A DNA stretch of 64,000 nucleotides from Pseudomonas fluorescens HK44 (GTDB lineage Bacteria > Pseudomonadota > Gammaproteobacteria > Pseudomonadales > Pseudomonadaceae): contig NZ_AFOY02000023.1 of assembly GCF_000217955.3 (NCBI RefSeq), forward strand, positions 1-64,000, in the 5' to 3' direction. The stretch's first letter is position 1; every line of letters begins with the position of its first letter. Below are positions 44,972 to 55,140 of the stretch, piece after piece. A program made the position numbers and the translations under genes. A model generated the notes under the pieces. That model ran no database searches. It saw only the letters and a list, made by a program, of their open reading frames with translations, and was not told the DNA's origin.

Positions 44972-45600
44972 GTAATGGTCCGGATCGCATCACACTGGCC
45001 ATGACCGGCGCTTCCGGCGCCCAGTACGGTTTGCGTCTGCTCGATTGTCTGGTGCGCGAAGACCGCGAGGTGCACTTCCTGATCTCCAAGGCGGCGCAAC
45101 TGGTGATGGCGACCGAGACCGACGTTACGCTGCCGCCGAAACCGCAGATGATGCAGGCCTTCCTCACCGAATACACCGGCGCGGCTGCCGGGCAGATTCG
45201 GGTGTATGGCAAGGAAGACTGGATGTCGCCGGTGGCCTCGGGCTCCGGTTCACCGGCTGCGATGGTGGTGGTGCCGTGTTCGACCGGGACCTTGTCGGCG
45301 ATTGCCACAGGCGCCTGCAACAACCTGATCGAGCGCGCCGCCGACGTGACCTTGAAAGAGCGTCGGCAATTGATTCTGGTGCCACGCGAGGCGCCATATT
45401 CAAGCATTCATCTGGAAAACATGCTCAAGCTGTCGAACATGGGCGTGACCATTCTGCCGGCCTCGCCGGGTTTCTATCACCAGCCGCAGACCATCGATGA
45501 TCTGGTGGACTTTGTCGTGGCGCGGATTCTCAATTTGTTGAACATCCCGCAAGACATGCTGCCGCGTTGGGGCGAACACCACTTGAGCAGCGATGAATAA
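44968..45600 (+). CDS. ubiX: Flavin prenyltransferase UbiX
   Basis: A 210-residue UbiX, making prenylated FMN for the UbiD decarboxylase in ubiquinone synthesis. Motifs are [18 protein letters not shown]-like at the N-terminus, [29 protein letters not shown] and [22 protein letters not shown]. The partner UbiD is not in this window. It overlaps mpl and the lipoprotein gene downstream. Confidence 0.96.
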   Translation: MSNGPDRITLAMTGASGAQYGLRLLDCLVREDREVHFLISKAAQLVMATETDVTLPPKPQMMQAFLTEYTGAAAGQIRVYGKEDWMSPVASGSGSPAAMVVVPCSTGTLSAIATGACNNLIERAADVTLKERRQLILVPREAPYSSIHLENMLKLSNMGVTILPASPGFYHQPQTIDDLVDFVVARILNLLNIPQDMLPRWGEHHLSSDE

Positions 45601-45877
45601 GCTATTGATTCTTCTGCTTGCCCTGCAATTGGGCGGCTGTGCCACCGCACGCACATTGGACGCGGCCAAGCCAGGCGCGCCAGTGGTGTACTCGGGGATG
45701 CGCCTTGATCTGTACGCGCTGGACGGCGGTTGCTGCGCCAAGGATCATTTTGGCGCCGAAGCACCGAGCTACCCAGGCATCGACCTGCCGGCCAGCGCAC
45801 TGCTCGACACGCTGCTGTTGCCGCTGTCGGTGTTGACGGTGTTAGGGGTAGGGTTTCAGGCGACTGGCGGGTTGTAA
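45593..45877 (+). CDS. YceK/YidQ family lipoprotein
   Basis: A 94-residue lipoprotein of unknown function. The signal [19 protein letters not shown] has the lipobox LGGC at 13-16, and the rest carries [16 protein letters not shown] and [20 protein letters not shown] as in the YceK/YidQ family. Its start overlaps the ubiX stop by 8 bases, so the two are co-transcribed. A REP pair follows. Confidence 0.85.
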   Translation: MNKLLILLLALQLGGCATARTLDAAKPGAPVVYSGMRLDLYALDGGCCAKDHFGAEAPSYPGIDLPASALLDTLLLPLSVLTVLGVGFQATGGL

Positions 45878-45894
45878 GGGCTGACGCAATCTTT

Positions 45895-46026
45895 GTGGCG
45901 AGGGAGCTTGCTCCCGCTGGGGCGCGAAGCACCCCCAAAACTTGCCGTCGTGACTCTTCAGGCAAATCGAATTGACCGGATTACGACTGCTGCGCAGCCG
46001 AGCGGGAGCAAGCTCCCTCGCCACAG
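45895..46026. repeat. REP-type palindromic pair
   Basis: Arms GTGGCGAGGGAGCTTGCTCC and its reverse complement (ending 46026) flank inner palindromes GGGGCGCGAAGCACCCCC and CTGCTGCGCAG. It lies between the convergent lipoprotein and oxidoreductase genes and may serve as a bidirectional end. Confidence 0.85.
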
Positions 46027-46047
46027 GGAACCGCGTAGCTTCGAAGG

Positions 46048-46689
46048 TTACTTGCCGAGTTTGCGTAATTCGTCGGACTCGACAATCCGCAAGCCATCCT
46101 GTTCTTCCAGCGCCAGGCGCCACATGGCTCGGGCCAGTTGGCAGGCTTCGATACCGTGGTATTTGCCGGGAATCAGTTTGGACAGCGGGCCTGCCAGTTG
46201 TTCGGCGAGTCGCGGTTCAATCCGATCACCCAGTAGCAGGGAAGGCCGGCAGATGGTCAGTTGCGGCCAGTTCTGTGCGCGCAATGCGTATTCCATCTCG
46301 CCCTTGACCCGGTTGTAGAAAACCGAGGATCTGCGATCGGCCCCCAGGGCGCTGATCACGATCAAGTGCCGTGCGCCCATTTCTCGTGCACGTTTGGCGA
46401 ACGCCACCACCAAGTCCAGATCGACTGCGCGAAAGGCTTGTTCGGAGCCGGCCTGTTTGATCGTCGTGCCCAGGCAGCAGTAGGCAATGTCGACGCGGCC
46501 ACTGAGTTGGGGGAGAAGCACCGCCGGATCGCCAACCGGGTTTTCCAGATGAGGATGTTCGGCCAGTGGTCGGCGTGACGGTGCCAGTACGCGGCTGATG
46601 GTCGGCTCGTTGAGCAGCCGATCGAGTAAGTGTTCACCGATCAGGCCGGTGGCTCCAGCGAGCAATACATGCTGAGGCGTCAAGTACAT
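46048..46689 (-). CDS. NAD(P)-binding Rossmann protein of the atypical SDR class
   Basis: A 213-residue protein of the HTATIP2/NmrA-like atypical SDR group. The nucleotide motif [19 protein letters not shown] is at the N-terminus and the segment [14 protein letters not shown] resembles the YxxxK region. There is no clear pathway clue, and neighbours on either side are unrelated. It may act as an oxidoreductase or NAD(P)H sensor. Confidence 0.8.
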   Translation of the reverse strand: MYLTPQHVLLAGATGLIGEHLLDRLLNEPTISRVLAPSRRPLAEHPHLENPVGDPAVLLPQLSGRVDIAYCCLGTTIKQAGSEQAFRAVDLDLVVAFAKRAREMGARHLIVISALGADRRSSVFYNRVKGEMEYALRAQNWPQLTICRPSLLLGDRIEPRLAEQLAGPLSKLIPGKYHGIEACQLARAMWRLALEEQDGLRIVESDELRKLGK

Positions 46690-46717
46690 AATGTTTCCCC
46701 CTTGATACTGATTCAGC

Positions 46718-48436
46718 TTAGTTGCTCTTTGCTTCCTTGCTGGTCAAAGCAGCACTTTGCAGTGCCTTGCGTGCTTGTTGCTTGCGCAGTAATTGCCAAT
46801 GTGCCAATACCCCTTTTGGCGCCCAGATCTGTGGTTCGGAGGCCTCGAAACTGTCTGCTAGTTCACGCTCGGCGACCGTGGCCTTGGCCAGTTTGAATGC
46901 CTGCTCCAGATCGTCGGTCTGGTTCAGCGCCTGAACGAACAACGCGTCGCCGAAGTAAGTGAAGTCTGCCTCTTCCGAGCAACCGAACGACACTCGGTCG
47001 GCGCGCGAGGCGGTCATGATCAGTGTGCGTTCGTCTTTGAGTGCCGGGATGAAACCGCCGGAGTAGCAGGCTGAAATCACGATGATCTTGTCGCGGTTTT
47101 TCAGCGGTGCGAGGACGGCGGCCAATTCGTCAGCCGGCAAGTCGGCCAGCTCCATGCGCGGTTGGTCGAGCACCAGTTCGTGTTCGTGGGTGCCGTGGCT
47201 GGTCAGGTAGACGAACACCAGATCTTCCGGCCCGCTGCGTTCGGCCAGGGTCAGGGCAGCGCGGCGCAGGTTCTCGCGCGTGGCCATCGGCCGGTCGCCA
47301 AGGTGGTCGCGATGGTTGACCAGACGGATCTGGCCATAGGCGCCGAAGCGGCTGGCGAGCATGTTGCTGACGTAATCGGACTCGCGCAGAAACACGCTCT
47401 GCTTGCCGTCGCCGCCCACGGTCAGGGTGTACAGCTCGATCGCCGGGGTCGAGGCGGGCACATTGGCCAGGGCGTCTTCGAGCAGGCGCCCTTGCGCCAG
47501 TAACCCCAGCTCGAGGGTGTCCGGCAGCAACTTGCCATTGGCATCGCGTACGCGCTGGCCATTGATCCAGTCGCCGCTTTGCACGGTGCCATCCGTCAGC
47601 ACCAGCGTGCCGTGCCCTTGATAGCTGTCGTTATCGAATTCGCCGATGTAGAAGCTGCCGTCCGCCAGGTTCAAGCGGCCTTGACCGGTGAAACGCCAAT
47701 CACTGAATTGGCCGATGTAGTGGCTGTTGTCGGCGCCGATCAGTTCGCCTTTTCCGTTCAGCGCACCTTCCTTGAACTGGCCGACCCACACGTCGCCGTC
47801 GGCGTTCTCGTAGCGGCCTCTGCCGTTCAACTGATTCTGTTTGAAACCACCGACGTAGCTGTCGCCTTCGGCGCTGCTGAAGGTGCCGTTGCCTTCCAGC
47901 TGACCGTCGACAAAAGTACCGGTGAACTGGTTGCCGCTGGCATCGCCACGCTGGCCTTCACCGTTGGGTTTGCCGTTGGCGAACTGGCCCTGATACTGGC
48001 TGCCGTCTTCAAGTTCGAGGCGGCCGAGGCCGGAATACTGATCGGCCTTGAACTCGCCACGGTAGGTCATGCCGTCTTCTTTGAGGGTGCCTTCACCGTC
48101 GCGCCGCCCGAGTTTGAAGCCGCCGGTGTAGCTGCTGCCGTTGGTGGTCAGCGTGCCCTGGCCATGAAACAGTCCCTGTTGGAATTCCCCGCGGTAAACC
48201 TCGCCGTTGCTGCCGTGCCATTCGCCCTGACCGTGCCACTGGCCCTTGTCAAACTGACCGGCGTACCAGCTGCCGTTCGGGTAGTCGATCCGGCCCTGGC
48301 CTTGCAGCAACCCATTGACCAGGTCACCCCGATAGCGGCCGCCATCGGGCAGGCGTGCGTCGGGCGGCAACAGCGATTCGCCGTCACCACACGCGGTGAG
48401 CAACAGGGTCAGGGCAAGGGGTGCAAGTGAGCGCAT
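46718..48436 (-). CDS. MORN-repeat lipoprotein with C13 (legumain-like) protease domain
   Basis: A 572-residue lipoprotein. The signal [16 protein letters not shown] ends in a lipobox with Cys16. About twelve MORN repeats, each near 23 residues (YRGEF...GLFHGQGTL type), occupy about 32-295. The C-terminal domain (about 335-545) is a C13-type peptidase: His414 in [10 protein letters not shown] and Cys457 in [16 protein letters not shown]-type context form the likely dyad. It therefore probably anchors to a lipid membrane and cuts proteins. The substrate is unknown. It stands alone between an SDR and a MaoC gene, with no inhibitor or partner adjacent. Confidence 0.88.
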   Translation of the reverse strand: MRSLAPLALTLLLTACGDGESLLPPDARLPDGGRYRGDLVNGLLQGQGRIDYPNGSWYAGQFDKGQWHGQGEWHGSNGEVYRGEFQQGLFHGQGTLTTNGSSYTGGFKLGRRDGEGTLKEDGMTYRGEFKADQYSGLGRLELEDGSQYQGQFANGKPNGEGQRGDASGNQFTGTFVDGQLEGNGTFSSAEGDSYVGGFKQNQLNGRGRYENADGDVWVGQFKEGALNGKGELIGADNSHYIGQFSDWRFTGQGRLNLADGSFYIGEFDNDSYQGHGTLVLTDGTVQSGDWINGQRVRDANGKLLPDTLELGLLAQGRLLEDALANVPASTPAIELYTLTVGGDGKQSVFLRESDYVSNMLASRFGAYGQIRLVNHRDHLGDRPMATRENLRRAALTLAERSGPEDLVFVYLTSHGTHEHELVLDQPRMELADLPADELAAVLAPLKNRDKIIVISACYSGGFIPALKDERTLIMTASRADRVSFGCSEEADFTYFGDALFVQALNQTDDLEQAFKLAKATVAERELADSFEASEPQIWAPKGVLAHWQLLRKQQARKALQSAALTSKEAKSN

Positions 48437-48539
48437 AGCGGGATCCGGGCAATTAGGCGAGGGAGTATGCCGCAGCTATGTGTCTGATATATAGAGACGC
48501 GGTGCGAAACAGTAGGAACTGCTTCGCATCCGGCGGGTG

Positions 48540-48995
48540 TTAAACGAACGCCAGCGACAACGGTTCAGCGATGTACGCCGGTTTTTCCTGGCCTTCGATT
48601 TCCAGCGTGGCGGTGGCCTTGAGCAGCCATTGGCCGGGTTTCTTTTCGGTGACGTCGCTCAGTTCGACCTTGAGCCGGACTCTGGAGTCGACTTTCACCG
48701 GTTGAATGAAACGCACGCTGTCCAGACCGTAATTGACGACCATCTTCAAGCCTTGCGGCAGGACCAGGATGTCTTCCATCAGTTTCGGGATCAGCGACAG
48801 CGACAGGAAACCGTGGGCGATCGTGCTGCCAAACGGGGTTTGTGCGGCTTTTACCGGGTCAACGTGGATGAACTGATAATCGCCTGTAGCTTCAGCGAAC
48901 AGGTTGATGCGGTCCTGATCGATCGTGAGCCATTCGGAACGTCCGAGTTCCTTGCCGACATAATCTTTGAGCTCTGCAACGGGAACATAGGGCAT
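48540..48995 (-). CDS. MaoC-family dehydratase (hot-dog fold)
   Basis: A 151-residue hydratase of the R-enoyl-CoA hydratase 2 type. The catalytic segment FAEATGDYQFIHVDPVKAAQTPFGSTIAHGFLSLSLI contains the Asp/His pair of the hydratase motif. It starts at MPYVPVAELKDYVGKEL behind an AAGGAGA site. It may act on acyl-CoA in lipid or polyester metabolism; the exact substrate is open. Confidence 0.92.
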   Translation of the reverse strand: MPYVPVAELKDYVGKELGRSEWLTIDQDRINLFAEATGDYQFIHVDPVKAAQTPFGSTIAHGFLSLSLIPKLMEDILVLPQGLKMVVNYGLDSVRFIQPVKVDSRVRLKVELSDVTEKKPGQWLLKATATLEIEGQEKPAYIAEPLSLAFV

Positions 48996-49189
48996 TGAGA
49001 CTCTCCTTGGGTTCATCGGTTTTTTGATTTTTTCAGGTGGGGGGTTGGCCCCGGAACAACCACTTTAGATCATCATGGCGATTAGAGCCGGTCAAGTCTC
49101 CATGCCTTTGGCGAATACCCATGCATAGCGAGTGCCATGCTTATAATGTCCGGCCCGCTTGTGGGGACGAGTTTTGCTGGAGATGACGG

Positions 49190-49555
49190 ATGTTGCTACG
49201 CGGCCTGACCTGGCTGGTGCTGTTTCAATTGCTCGGCACGGCCCTCAACCATTTGTTTTTGCCGGTACTGCCAGGGCCGATTATCGGCCTGTTGCTGCTG
49301 CTGGGGTTCCTGGTCATTCGTGGCGAAGTGGCTGAGCCCCTGAGCCTGGCCGCTGGCAGCCTGCTGCGTTATTTGCCATTGCTGCTGGTGCCGCCCGCGG
49401 TGGGCGTGATGGTATACGCCGCCGATATTGCGGCGGACTTCTGGGCCATCGTTGGCGCACTGGTGTTGTCGCTGCTGCTGTCCATGGCGTTCGCCGGAGT
49501 CTTGATGCAACGGCTGATCAAGCGCCACGCCGTGCGCTCGGAGGGGTCGCAATGA
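49190..49555 (+). CDS. CidA/LrgA family holin-like protein
   Basis: A 121-residue inner-membrane protein with about four hydrophobic segments and the family pattern FLPVLPGPIIGLLLLLGFLV and LPLLLVPPAVGVMVY. CidA/LrgA proteins work with a B subunit in murein hydrolase control and in metabolite (for example pyruvate) transport. Its stop overlaps the LrgB start (ATGA), confirming a two-gene unit. Confidence 0.92.
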   Translation: MLLRGLTWLVLFQLLGTALNHLFLPVLPGPIIGLLLLLGFLVIRGEVAEPLSLAAGSLLRYLPLLLVPPAVGVMVYAADIAADFWAIVGALVLSLLLSMAFAGVLMQRLIKRHAVRSEGSQ

Positions 49556-50268
49556 TCTTCGACTGGCAGGGTGCGCTGGCGGCAGTGATTCATCACCCGT
49601 TGTTCGGTATTGGCGTTACGTTGGGCGCCTATCAACTGGTGTTGGCAGCGTTCGAGAAAACCCGCTGGATCTTCCTGCAGCCCGTGCTGGTATCGATGCT
49701 GCTGGTGATCGGCGTGTTGCTCGCGTGCGGGCTGACGTATACCGAATACCGCAAAAGTACCGAGATCCTCAGCATTCTACTGGGGCCGGCGACCGTTGCG
49801 CTGGCGGTGCCGCTCTACCTGAACCTGCGGCGGATTCGACAGCTGTTCTGGCCGATATTTACTACGCTGGTGATAGGTGGTGTGGTTGCCACCGGCATGG
49901 GCGTGCTGCTGGGTTGGTGGTTTGGCGCCGAGCACATGATCCTGATGACCATGGCGCCCAAATCGGTCACCTCGCCGATTGCCATGCTGGTGGCCGAACA
50001 GATTGGCGGAGTGGCGGCGCTGGCGGCGGTGTTCGTGTTGATCACCGGGGTGATTGGCGCCATTTTCGGCCCGAGCCTGTTGAACCGGCTCGGTGTGCAC
50101 AGCCCTGAAGCCCGCGGCATGGCGCTGGGTATGACCGCCCACGCGGTCGGGACTGCGGTGGCGATGCAGGAAAGTGAAGAGTGCGGCGCCTTCGCGGCGC
50201 TGGCGATGAGTCTGATGGGCGTGGCCACGGCGGTGTTCCTGCCGTTGGCGGTGTCGATGGTGGTGTAA
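49552..50268 (+). CDS. LrgB/CidB family membrane protein
   Basis: A 238-residue protein with about six to seven transmembrane segments. The family signature runs through MAPKSVTSPIAMLVAEQIGG and the C-terminal GVHSPEARGMALGMTAHAVGT and ESEECGAFAALAMSLMG. It partners the preceding LrgA/CidA-like gene. Confidence 0.94.
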   Translation: MIFDWQGALAAVIHHPLFGIGVTLGAYQLVLAAFEKTRWIFLQPVLVSMLLVIGVLLACGLTYTEYRKSTEILSILLGPATVALAVPLYLNLRRIRQLFWPIFTTLVIGGVVATGMGVLLGWWFGAEHMILMTMAPKSVTSPIAMLVAEQIGGVAALAAVFVLITGVIGAIFGPSLLNRLGVHSPEARGMALGMTAHAVGTAVAMQESEECGAFAALAMSLMGVATAVFLPLAVSMVV

Positions 50269-50278
50269 GGAAATGTCT

Positions 50279-50869
50279 ATGAGCTTGCCGCTTTTTCCGC
50301 TGAACACGGTGCTGTTTCCTGGCTGTATCCTCGACTTGCAGATTTTTGAAGCGCGCTATCTGGACATGATCAGCCGCTGCATGAAACAGGGAGGCGGCTT
50401 CGGCGTGGTGTGCATTCTTGACGGCGAAGAAGTCGGCATTGCCCCTGAAGGCTATGCGCTGGTGGGGTGCGAAGCGCTGATTACCGATTTCAAGCAGCAG
50501 GATAATGGTCTGCTGGGCATCCGGGTGCAGGGCGGGCGGCGTTTCCACGTGCTGCACACCGAGATTCAACGCGATCAGTTGACCGTCGCCGACGTCGAGT
50601 GGCTGGAGGACGAACCGGAACAACCGCTACAGGACGAAGACGCCGATCTGGTCGCACTGCTCAAGGCCTTGGCCGAACACCCGATGGTCGAAGCGTTGAA
50701 CATGGGCAGCGACGCGACCGGGCAACAGTCACTGGCCAATCAATTGGCGTACCTGTTGCCGTTTTCTGAAGTGGACAAGATCGAACTGCTGCAACTCGAC
50801 GACCCGCAGCAGCGACTGGATGCAATTCAGGCGCTGCTGGACGAGTTGCAGGGGGAATTGTTTGCCTGA
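50279..50869 (+). CDS. Lon N-terminal domain-containing protein
   Basis: A 196-residue protein consisting only of a Lon substrate-binding (LAN) domain: LPLFPLNTVLFPGCILDLQIFEARYLDMI and GGGFGVVCILDGEEVG. No ATPase or protease part follows. A role as stand-alone regulator or adaptor is not established. The second ATG (50279) has better spacing to AAGGA than the first at 50273, 6 bases earlier. Confidence 0.88.
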   Translation: MSLPLFPLNTVLFPGCILDLQIFEARYLDMISRCMKQGGGFGVVCILDGEEVGIAPEGYALVGCEALITDFKQQDNGLLGIRVQGGRRFHVLHTEIQRDQLTVADVEWLEDEPEQPLQDEDADLVALLKALAEHPMVEALNMGSDATGQQSLANQLAYLLPFSEVDKIELLQLDDPQQRLDAIQALLDELQGELFA

Positions 50870-50875
50870 CACTCG

Positions 50876-52192
50876 TCAGTAAGCATACCGCTGTAATGTA
50901 TGAGGCAAGTGCCACAGCGCGAAGAACCCGAACAATGCCAGCATTACCGGCAATACCTGCCACCAGACCTTGGCCGGCATAGGGCTCAAGGGGGGCTGGC
51001 GCTGGGTCACGGCCAGGCTGGCAGCGCACACGCAAGCCGCGAGCATCGCGCCGGCGGTTATATCGGTTGGCCAGTGTGCGCCGAGATAAACCCGCGACAG
51101 GGCGATGGCGGCTGCCGGCAAGCAACCGAGCAGCAACCAGGTGAGGCGCATGCGCTGCGGTTGACCTCGGCCGGCCAGTACCGCGAGGGTCAGGAACAAC
51201 GCAAACGAGCCCGACGCATGACCGCTGGGCATGCTGTAGCTGGTCAGCGGATCGGTCAGTACTTCCGGGCGCATCCGGGCGAACAGGTTCTTGGTTCCGG
51301 TGTTCAGCACCGCGGTGATCAGCAGCGTGCTGCCGGCGAAGATCATCTGCCGCCATTGGCGTGTGATCAGTAACAGAATCGTCAGCGCGGCGCTGATCAC
51401 CAACATGTTTTTGAATTCGCCGATCAGGGTGAACATCACCGCGACTTCATCCAGCGCCGGGCTACGGTGTTTTTGAATCAGCGTCATCAAGCCTTGATCG
51501 AAGGCGCTCAGGTGCGGATAGCCTATGAACAGTCCGCCGAGTATCAGCAGGCTCAGGCCGGCGATCAGTGCGGTGGCCTGGCGATGACCGCGCAAGCTGC
51601 TGTTGATGCTCAGGCCCACCCATACCGCGATGCTACCAACGACCAACCCGGCTTGAGGCCAGAAACCTTCCGGCAGCGGCAGGCGAATTGCCGCGCCCGT
51701 GGCCCAGCCCGGCAGCAGATAGGCCACCGACCAGCCGGCGCCCGCGAGCAAGCTGACCGCAAAGAAGCGTGGGAACGGCATGTCGAACATCCCGGCAACC
51801 ATTGGCAGCATCGGGCGCAAAGGGCCGATAAAGCGCCCGACCAATAAGCTCGCGATGCCATAGCGCTGGAAATAGTTCTCGGCACCGTTGATCCATGCCG
51901 GATGGTGACGCAGCCCTGGCAAGCGCCGAATGTTCTGGTGGAAGTGTCTGCCCAGGAAGTACGACAGCAGATCGCCGAACAGGCCGCCAAGAAAGCCCAG
52001 CAGCAGCGTTTCGCCCAGCGACAGCGCGCCGCTGCCGGCCAGCACCGTGATGGCAAACAGCAACACGATGCCGGGCACGATTAACCCGACAATTGCCAGG
52101 CACTCAATGCAGGCCACTATAAATACCGCCACCGCCAGCCATTGCGGATTTGCCGTCAACCAGACGGTCAGGCTATCGAGCCATGGGCCCAT
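50876..52192 (-). CDS. DedA-PAP2 fusion membrane phosphatase
   Basis: A 438-residue membrane protein. The N-terminal part (about 1-205) is a DedA/VTT domain (IVPGIVLLFAITVLAGSGAL, FGDLLSYFLGRHF, GRFIGPLRPMLPMVAGM). The C-terminal part (about 225-415) is a PAP2 phosphatase: KNLFARMRP, SMPSGHASGSF and SRVYLGAHWPTD carry the three catalytic motifs, with His in PSGH and in GAHWPTD. It probably dephosphorylates or recycles lipid carriers. The pairing of flippase-like and phosphatase parts suggests undecaprenyl phosphate recycling (inference). Confidence 0.9.
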   Translation of the reverse strand: MGPWLDSLTVWLTANPQWLAVAVFIVACIECLAIVGLIVPGIVLLFAITVLAGSGALSLGETLLLGFLGGLFGDLLSYFLGRHFHQNIRRLPGLRHHPAWINGAENYFQRYGIASLLVGRFIGPLRPMLPMVAGMFDMPFPRFFAVSLLAGAGWSVAYLLPGWATGAAIRLPLPEGFWPQAGLVVGSIAVWVGLSINSSLRGHRQATALIAGLSLLILGGLFIGYPHLSAFDQGLMTLIQKHRSPALDEVAVMFTLIGEFKNMLVISAALTILLLITRQWRQMIFAGSTLLITAVLNTGTKNLFARMRPEVLTDPLTSYSMPSGHASGSFALFLTLAVLAGRGQPQRMRLTWLLLGCLPAAAIALSRVYLGAHWPTDITAGAMLAACVCAASLAVTQRQPPLSPMPAKVWWQVLPVMLALFGFFALWHLPHTLQRYAY

Positions 52193-52256
52193 ACATACAA
52201 CTCCATCAAATCGTCAAATGAACTGTGGGTGTTTTTGCTGCTTGCCGCAGCAGTGC

Positions 52257-52943
52257 TCACGGAAGCAGGAAATAGTCGCGGTTTTCGACCTGGCCGCGTC
52301 GTAGGGGGTTCCGGGTACAGTAGGGCGCGTAAGCACTGTCGACGAAGCGGTACATCAGGTGTTCGTCGCGTCCATGGGGAATGCCCAGGCGTGTGGTCTG
52401 GATGACATGCGGGGGAGGTGCACCGACGTCTTCGACAAACAGTATTTCATGATCGAAGCGCTTGGCATCCCAGATCGGTACCTTCAGGCCCAGCGCCTTG
52501 CACAGCAAGGTCTGGCCGGCGCAGAGCTTTTGCGAGGGGCGCGGTCGACCCTTGGCGTCGGGGTTGTTGAGCAGCATCTGGGCCAGGCTTGCCGGGCCGG
52601 AGAATTCATCGACCCACGGGTAAGCCGACTTGATCAGCACTGCATTGCCCGGCCCGTGGGCGCTGAAGTTCAGCGAATCACCGCCGCGGGCGTAGTACAT
52701 ATAGATGTGGCCGCCATCCAGAAACAAAGCCTTACGCTTTTCGGTGTAGCCGAGCGAGGCATGGCTGCCCTTTTCTTCGCAGTAATAGGCTTCGGTCTCG
52801 ATAATCCGCGCCGAAAGCCACAGGTCACCGACCCGATGGCGGATCACTTTACCCAGCAATTCACAGGCAAGCAGCTGAGCATCACGGTTGAAAAAGCTGT
52901 TGGGCAGGGCTTTTGGCAACTTCGCTGTGGTCAGAATAGGCAT
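52257..52943 (-). CDS. DNA-3-methyladenine glycosylase (AAG/MPG type)
   Basis: A 228-residue enzyme of the eukaryote-like alkyladenine glycosylase family. Segments LLGKVIRHRVGDLWLSARIIETEAY, GHIYMYYARGGDSLNFSAHGPGNAVLIK and DEHLMYRFVDSAY are family-typical; the Glu of the RIIETEAY motif is the likely catalytic residue. It excises alkylated purines in base excision repair. The start at MPILTTAKLPKAL is chosen over a longer frame, though without a clear ribosome site. Confidence 0.9.
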   Translation of the reverse strand: MPILTTAKLPKALPNSFFNRDAQLLACELLGKVIRHRVGDLWLSARIIETEAYYCEEKGSHASLGYTEKRKALFLDGGHIYMYYARGGDSLNFSAHGPGNAVLIKSAYPWVDEFSGPASLAQMLLNNPDAKGRPRPSQKLCAGQTLLCKALGLKVPIWDAKRFDHEILFVEDVGAPPPHVIQTTRLGIPHGRDEHLMYRFVDSAYAPYCTRNPLRRGQVENRDYFLLP

Positions 52944-53105
52944 GGCGGCCGAAGAGATCAGGAAAATATGGCGGAATGATAACAACTGCGGACTTAATCG
53001 AGGCTGAACACTGCCCATTTCGACCATCCGCCCGTCACTGCTGTTAGTAGGAGCGCGCGACAGCTATAATCTGCCGCTTTCCTCTTTGCCAAGACCACAG
53101 AGACC

Positions 53106-54377
53106 ATGACTGAGTCCGTTCTTGACTACATGACCCGTTTGGGTCGCGCTGCCCGCGACGCTTCCCGCGTGATTGGCCGTGCCAGTACCGGGCAGAAAAA
53201 CCGCGCCCTGCTGGCTGCTGCCAACGCTCTGGATAACGCTCGCGCCGAGTTGACCGCCGCCAATGAGCTGGATCTGGCCGCAGGCCAGGCCAATGGGCTT
53301 GAGCCAGCCATGCTCGAGCGTCTGGCCCTGACCCCCGCACGCATCGACGGGATGATTGTCGGTTTGCGTCAGGTGGCGGCGCTGCCCGACCCGGTCGGCT
53401 CGATCCGCGACATGAGTTACCGGCCGTCGGGTATTCAGGTCGGCAAGATGCGCGTGCCCCTGGGCGTGGTCGGGATCATCTATGAGTCGCGGCCAAACGT
53501 GACCATCGATGCCGCGAGCCTGTGCCTGAAGTCGGGTAACGCAACCATCCTGCGCGGTGGTTCCGAGGCCATTCATTCCAACCGTGCGATTGCCGCCTGC
53601 ATTCAGCGCGGCCTGGCTGAAGCCGGTTTGCCGGCGGCCGTGGTGCAAGTGGTCGAAACCACCGACCGTGCTGCCGTTGGTGCGTTGATCACCATGCCCG
53701 AGTACGTCGACGTGATCGTACCGCGCGGCGGCAAGGGCTTGATCGAACGGGTCAGCCGCGACGCTCGCGTGCCGGTGATCAAGCACCTGGACGGCATTTG
53801 CCACGTGTATGTCAGTGCCCACGCCGAGCTGCCGAAGGCCCAACGCATTGCATTCAACGCCAAGACTTACCGTTACGGCATCTGCGGCGCCATGGAAACC
53901 CTGTTGGTCGATCAAGCGGTCGCCAAGGCATTTCTGCCGGCGATGGCTGAACAGTTCCGCGAAAAGGGCGTCGAACTGCGCGGTTGCGAACGCACCCGGG
54001 CGATCATCGACGTCGTGGCCGCGACTGAAGAAGACTGGAGCACCGAATACCTGGCGCCGATCCTGTCGATCCTGGTGGTCGACGGCCTGGACCAGGCCAT
54101 CGAGCACATCAACCATTACGGCTCGCACCATACCGACTCGATCGTCAGCGAACACCAGGGTGAAACCCGGCGTTTCGTGGCTGAAGTCGATTCGGCCTCG
54201 GTGATGATCAACACCCCGACGTGCTTTGCCGATGGCTTCGAATACGGATTGGGTGCCGAGATTGGCATTTCTACTGATAAGCTGCACGCCCGCGGCCCGG
54301 TGGGCCTGGAAGGTCTGACCTGCGAGAAGTACATCGTGGTCGGTGATGGCCAGTTGCGCGGCCAGGAGCCGGTCTGA
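53106..54377 (+). CDS. proA: Gamma-glutamyl phosphate reductase
   Basis: A 423-residue ALDH-like enzyme of proline synthesis, reducing gamma-glutamyl phosphate to the semialdehyde. Motifs include [20 protein letters not shown] and the active-site Cys232 in [10 protein letters not shown]. ProB is not in the window. The nadD gene begins just 1 base after its stop. Equivalent to PA4007. Confidence 0.97.
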   Translation: MTESVLDYMTRLGRAARDASRVIGRASTGQKNRALLAAANALDNARAELTAANELDLAAGQANGLEPAMLERLALTPARIDGMIVGLRQVAALPDPVGSIRDMSYRPSGIQVGKMRVPLGVVGIIYESRPNVTIDAASLCLKSGNATILRGGSEAIHSNRAIAACIQRGLAEAGLPAAVVQVVETTDRAAVGALITMPEYVDVIVPRGGKGLIERVSRDARVPVIKHLDGICHVYVSAHAELPKAQRIAFNAKTYRYGICGAMETLLVDQAVAKAFLPAMAEQFREKGVELRGCERTRAIIDVVAATEEDWSTEYLAPILSILVVDGLDQAIEHINHYGSHHTDSIVSEHQGETRRFVAEVDSASVMINTPTCFADGFEYGLGAEIGISTDKLHARGPVGLEGLTCEKYIVVGDGQLRGQEPV

Positions 54378-54378
54378 C

Positions 54379-55068
54379 TTGGGCGATCTCGGCCAGAGCG
54401 CCGCTGTGACCGCCAGCGAAACCGGCCCACGGCGTATTGGCGTCCTGGGCGGGACCTTCGATCCGGTGCACATCGGCCATTTGCGCAGTGCGCTGGAAGT
54501 GGCTGAAGCGCTGGCCCTCGATGAGTTGCGCCTGACGCCCAGCGCCAGGCCGCCCCATCGGGATACGCCGCAGGTTTCGGCGCAGGACCGTCTGGCGATG
54601 GTCGAGCGCGCGGTAGCCGGTATGACGCCGTTGGTGGTGGATGACCGCGAGCTCAAGCGCGACAAGCCGTCCTACACCATCGACACCCTGGAACTGATGC
54701 GCGCTGAACTCGCCGCTGATGACCAGTTGTTTCTACTTTTGGGCTGGGACGCATTTTGCGGCCTGCCCACTTGGCACCGCTGGGAAGAGTTGCTCCAGCA
54801 TTGCCACATCCTGGTGCTGCAACGCCCGGATGCCGACAGCGAACCGCCGGATGCCTTGCGCAACCTGCTGGCAGCGCGCTCGGTGAGCGACCCGCTGGCC
54901 CTCAAAGGGTCGAGCGGACAGATTGCATTCGTCTGGCAGACGCCGCTCGCGGTATCCGCCACCCAGATCCGTCAACTGCTGGCCAGCGGTAAGTCGGTAC
55001 GTTTCCTGGTGCCCGACGCGGTCCTGGCCTATATCGATGCGCACGGACTTTACCGTGCGTCGAACTGA
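54379..55068 (+). CDS. nadD: Nicotinate-nucleotide adenylyltransferase
   Basis: A 229-residue NadD (to about 220 if the GTG at 54406 is used), making deamido-NAD from nicotinate mononucleotide. The nucleotidyltransferase motif is [18 protein letters not shown] and the C-terminal loop [11 protein letters not shown] is intact. The TTG at 54379 is favoured because AGGAG lies 10 bases upstream, inside the proA end. Most close relatives lack the first 16-20 residues, so the GTG remains possible. Confidence 0.94.
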   Translation: MGDLGQSAAVTASETGPRRIGVLGGTFDPVHIGHLRSALEVAEALALDELRLTPSARPPHRDTPQVSAQDRLAMVERAVAGMTPLVVDDRELKRDKPSYTIDTLELMRAELAADDQLFLLLGWDAFCGLPTWHRWEELLQHCHILVLQRPDADSEPPDALRNLLAARSVSDPLALKGSSGQIAFVWQTPLAVSATQIRQLLASGKSVRFLVPDAVLAYIDAHGLYRASN

Positions 55069-55140
55069 AAAAGGCGCGCTTCAAGGCACGTGAACGCGTG
55101 TATCGAAGCGCCCGAACATACGAGCAAAAACGAGTTTTAT

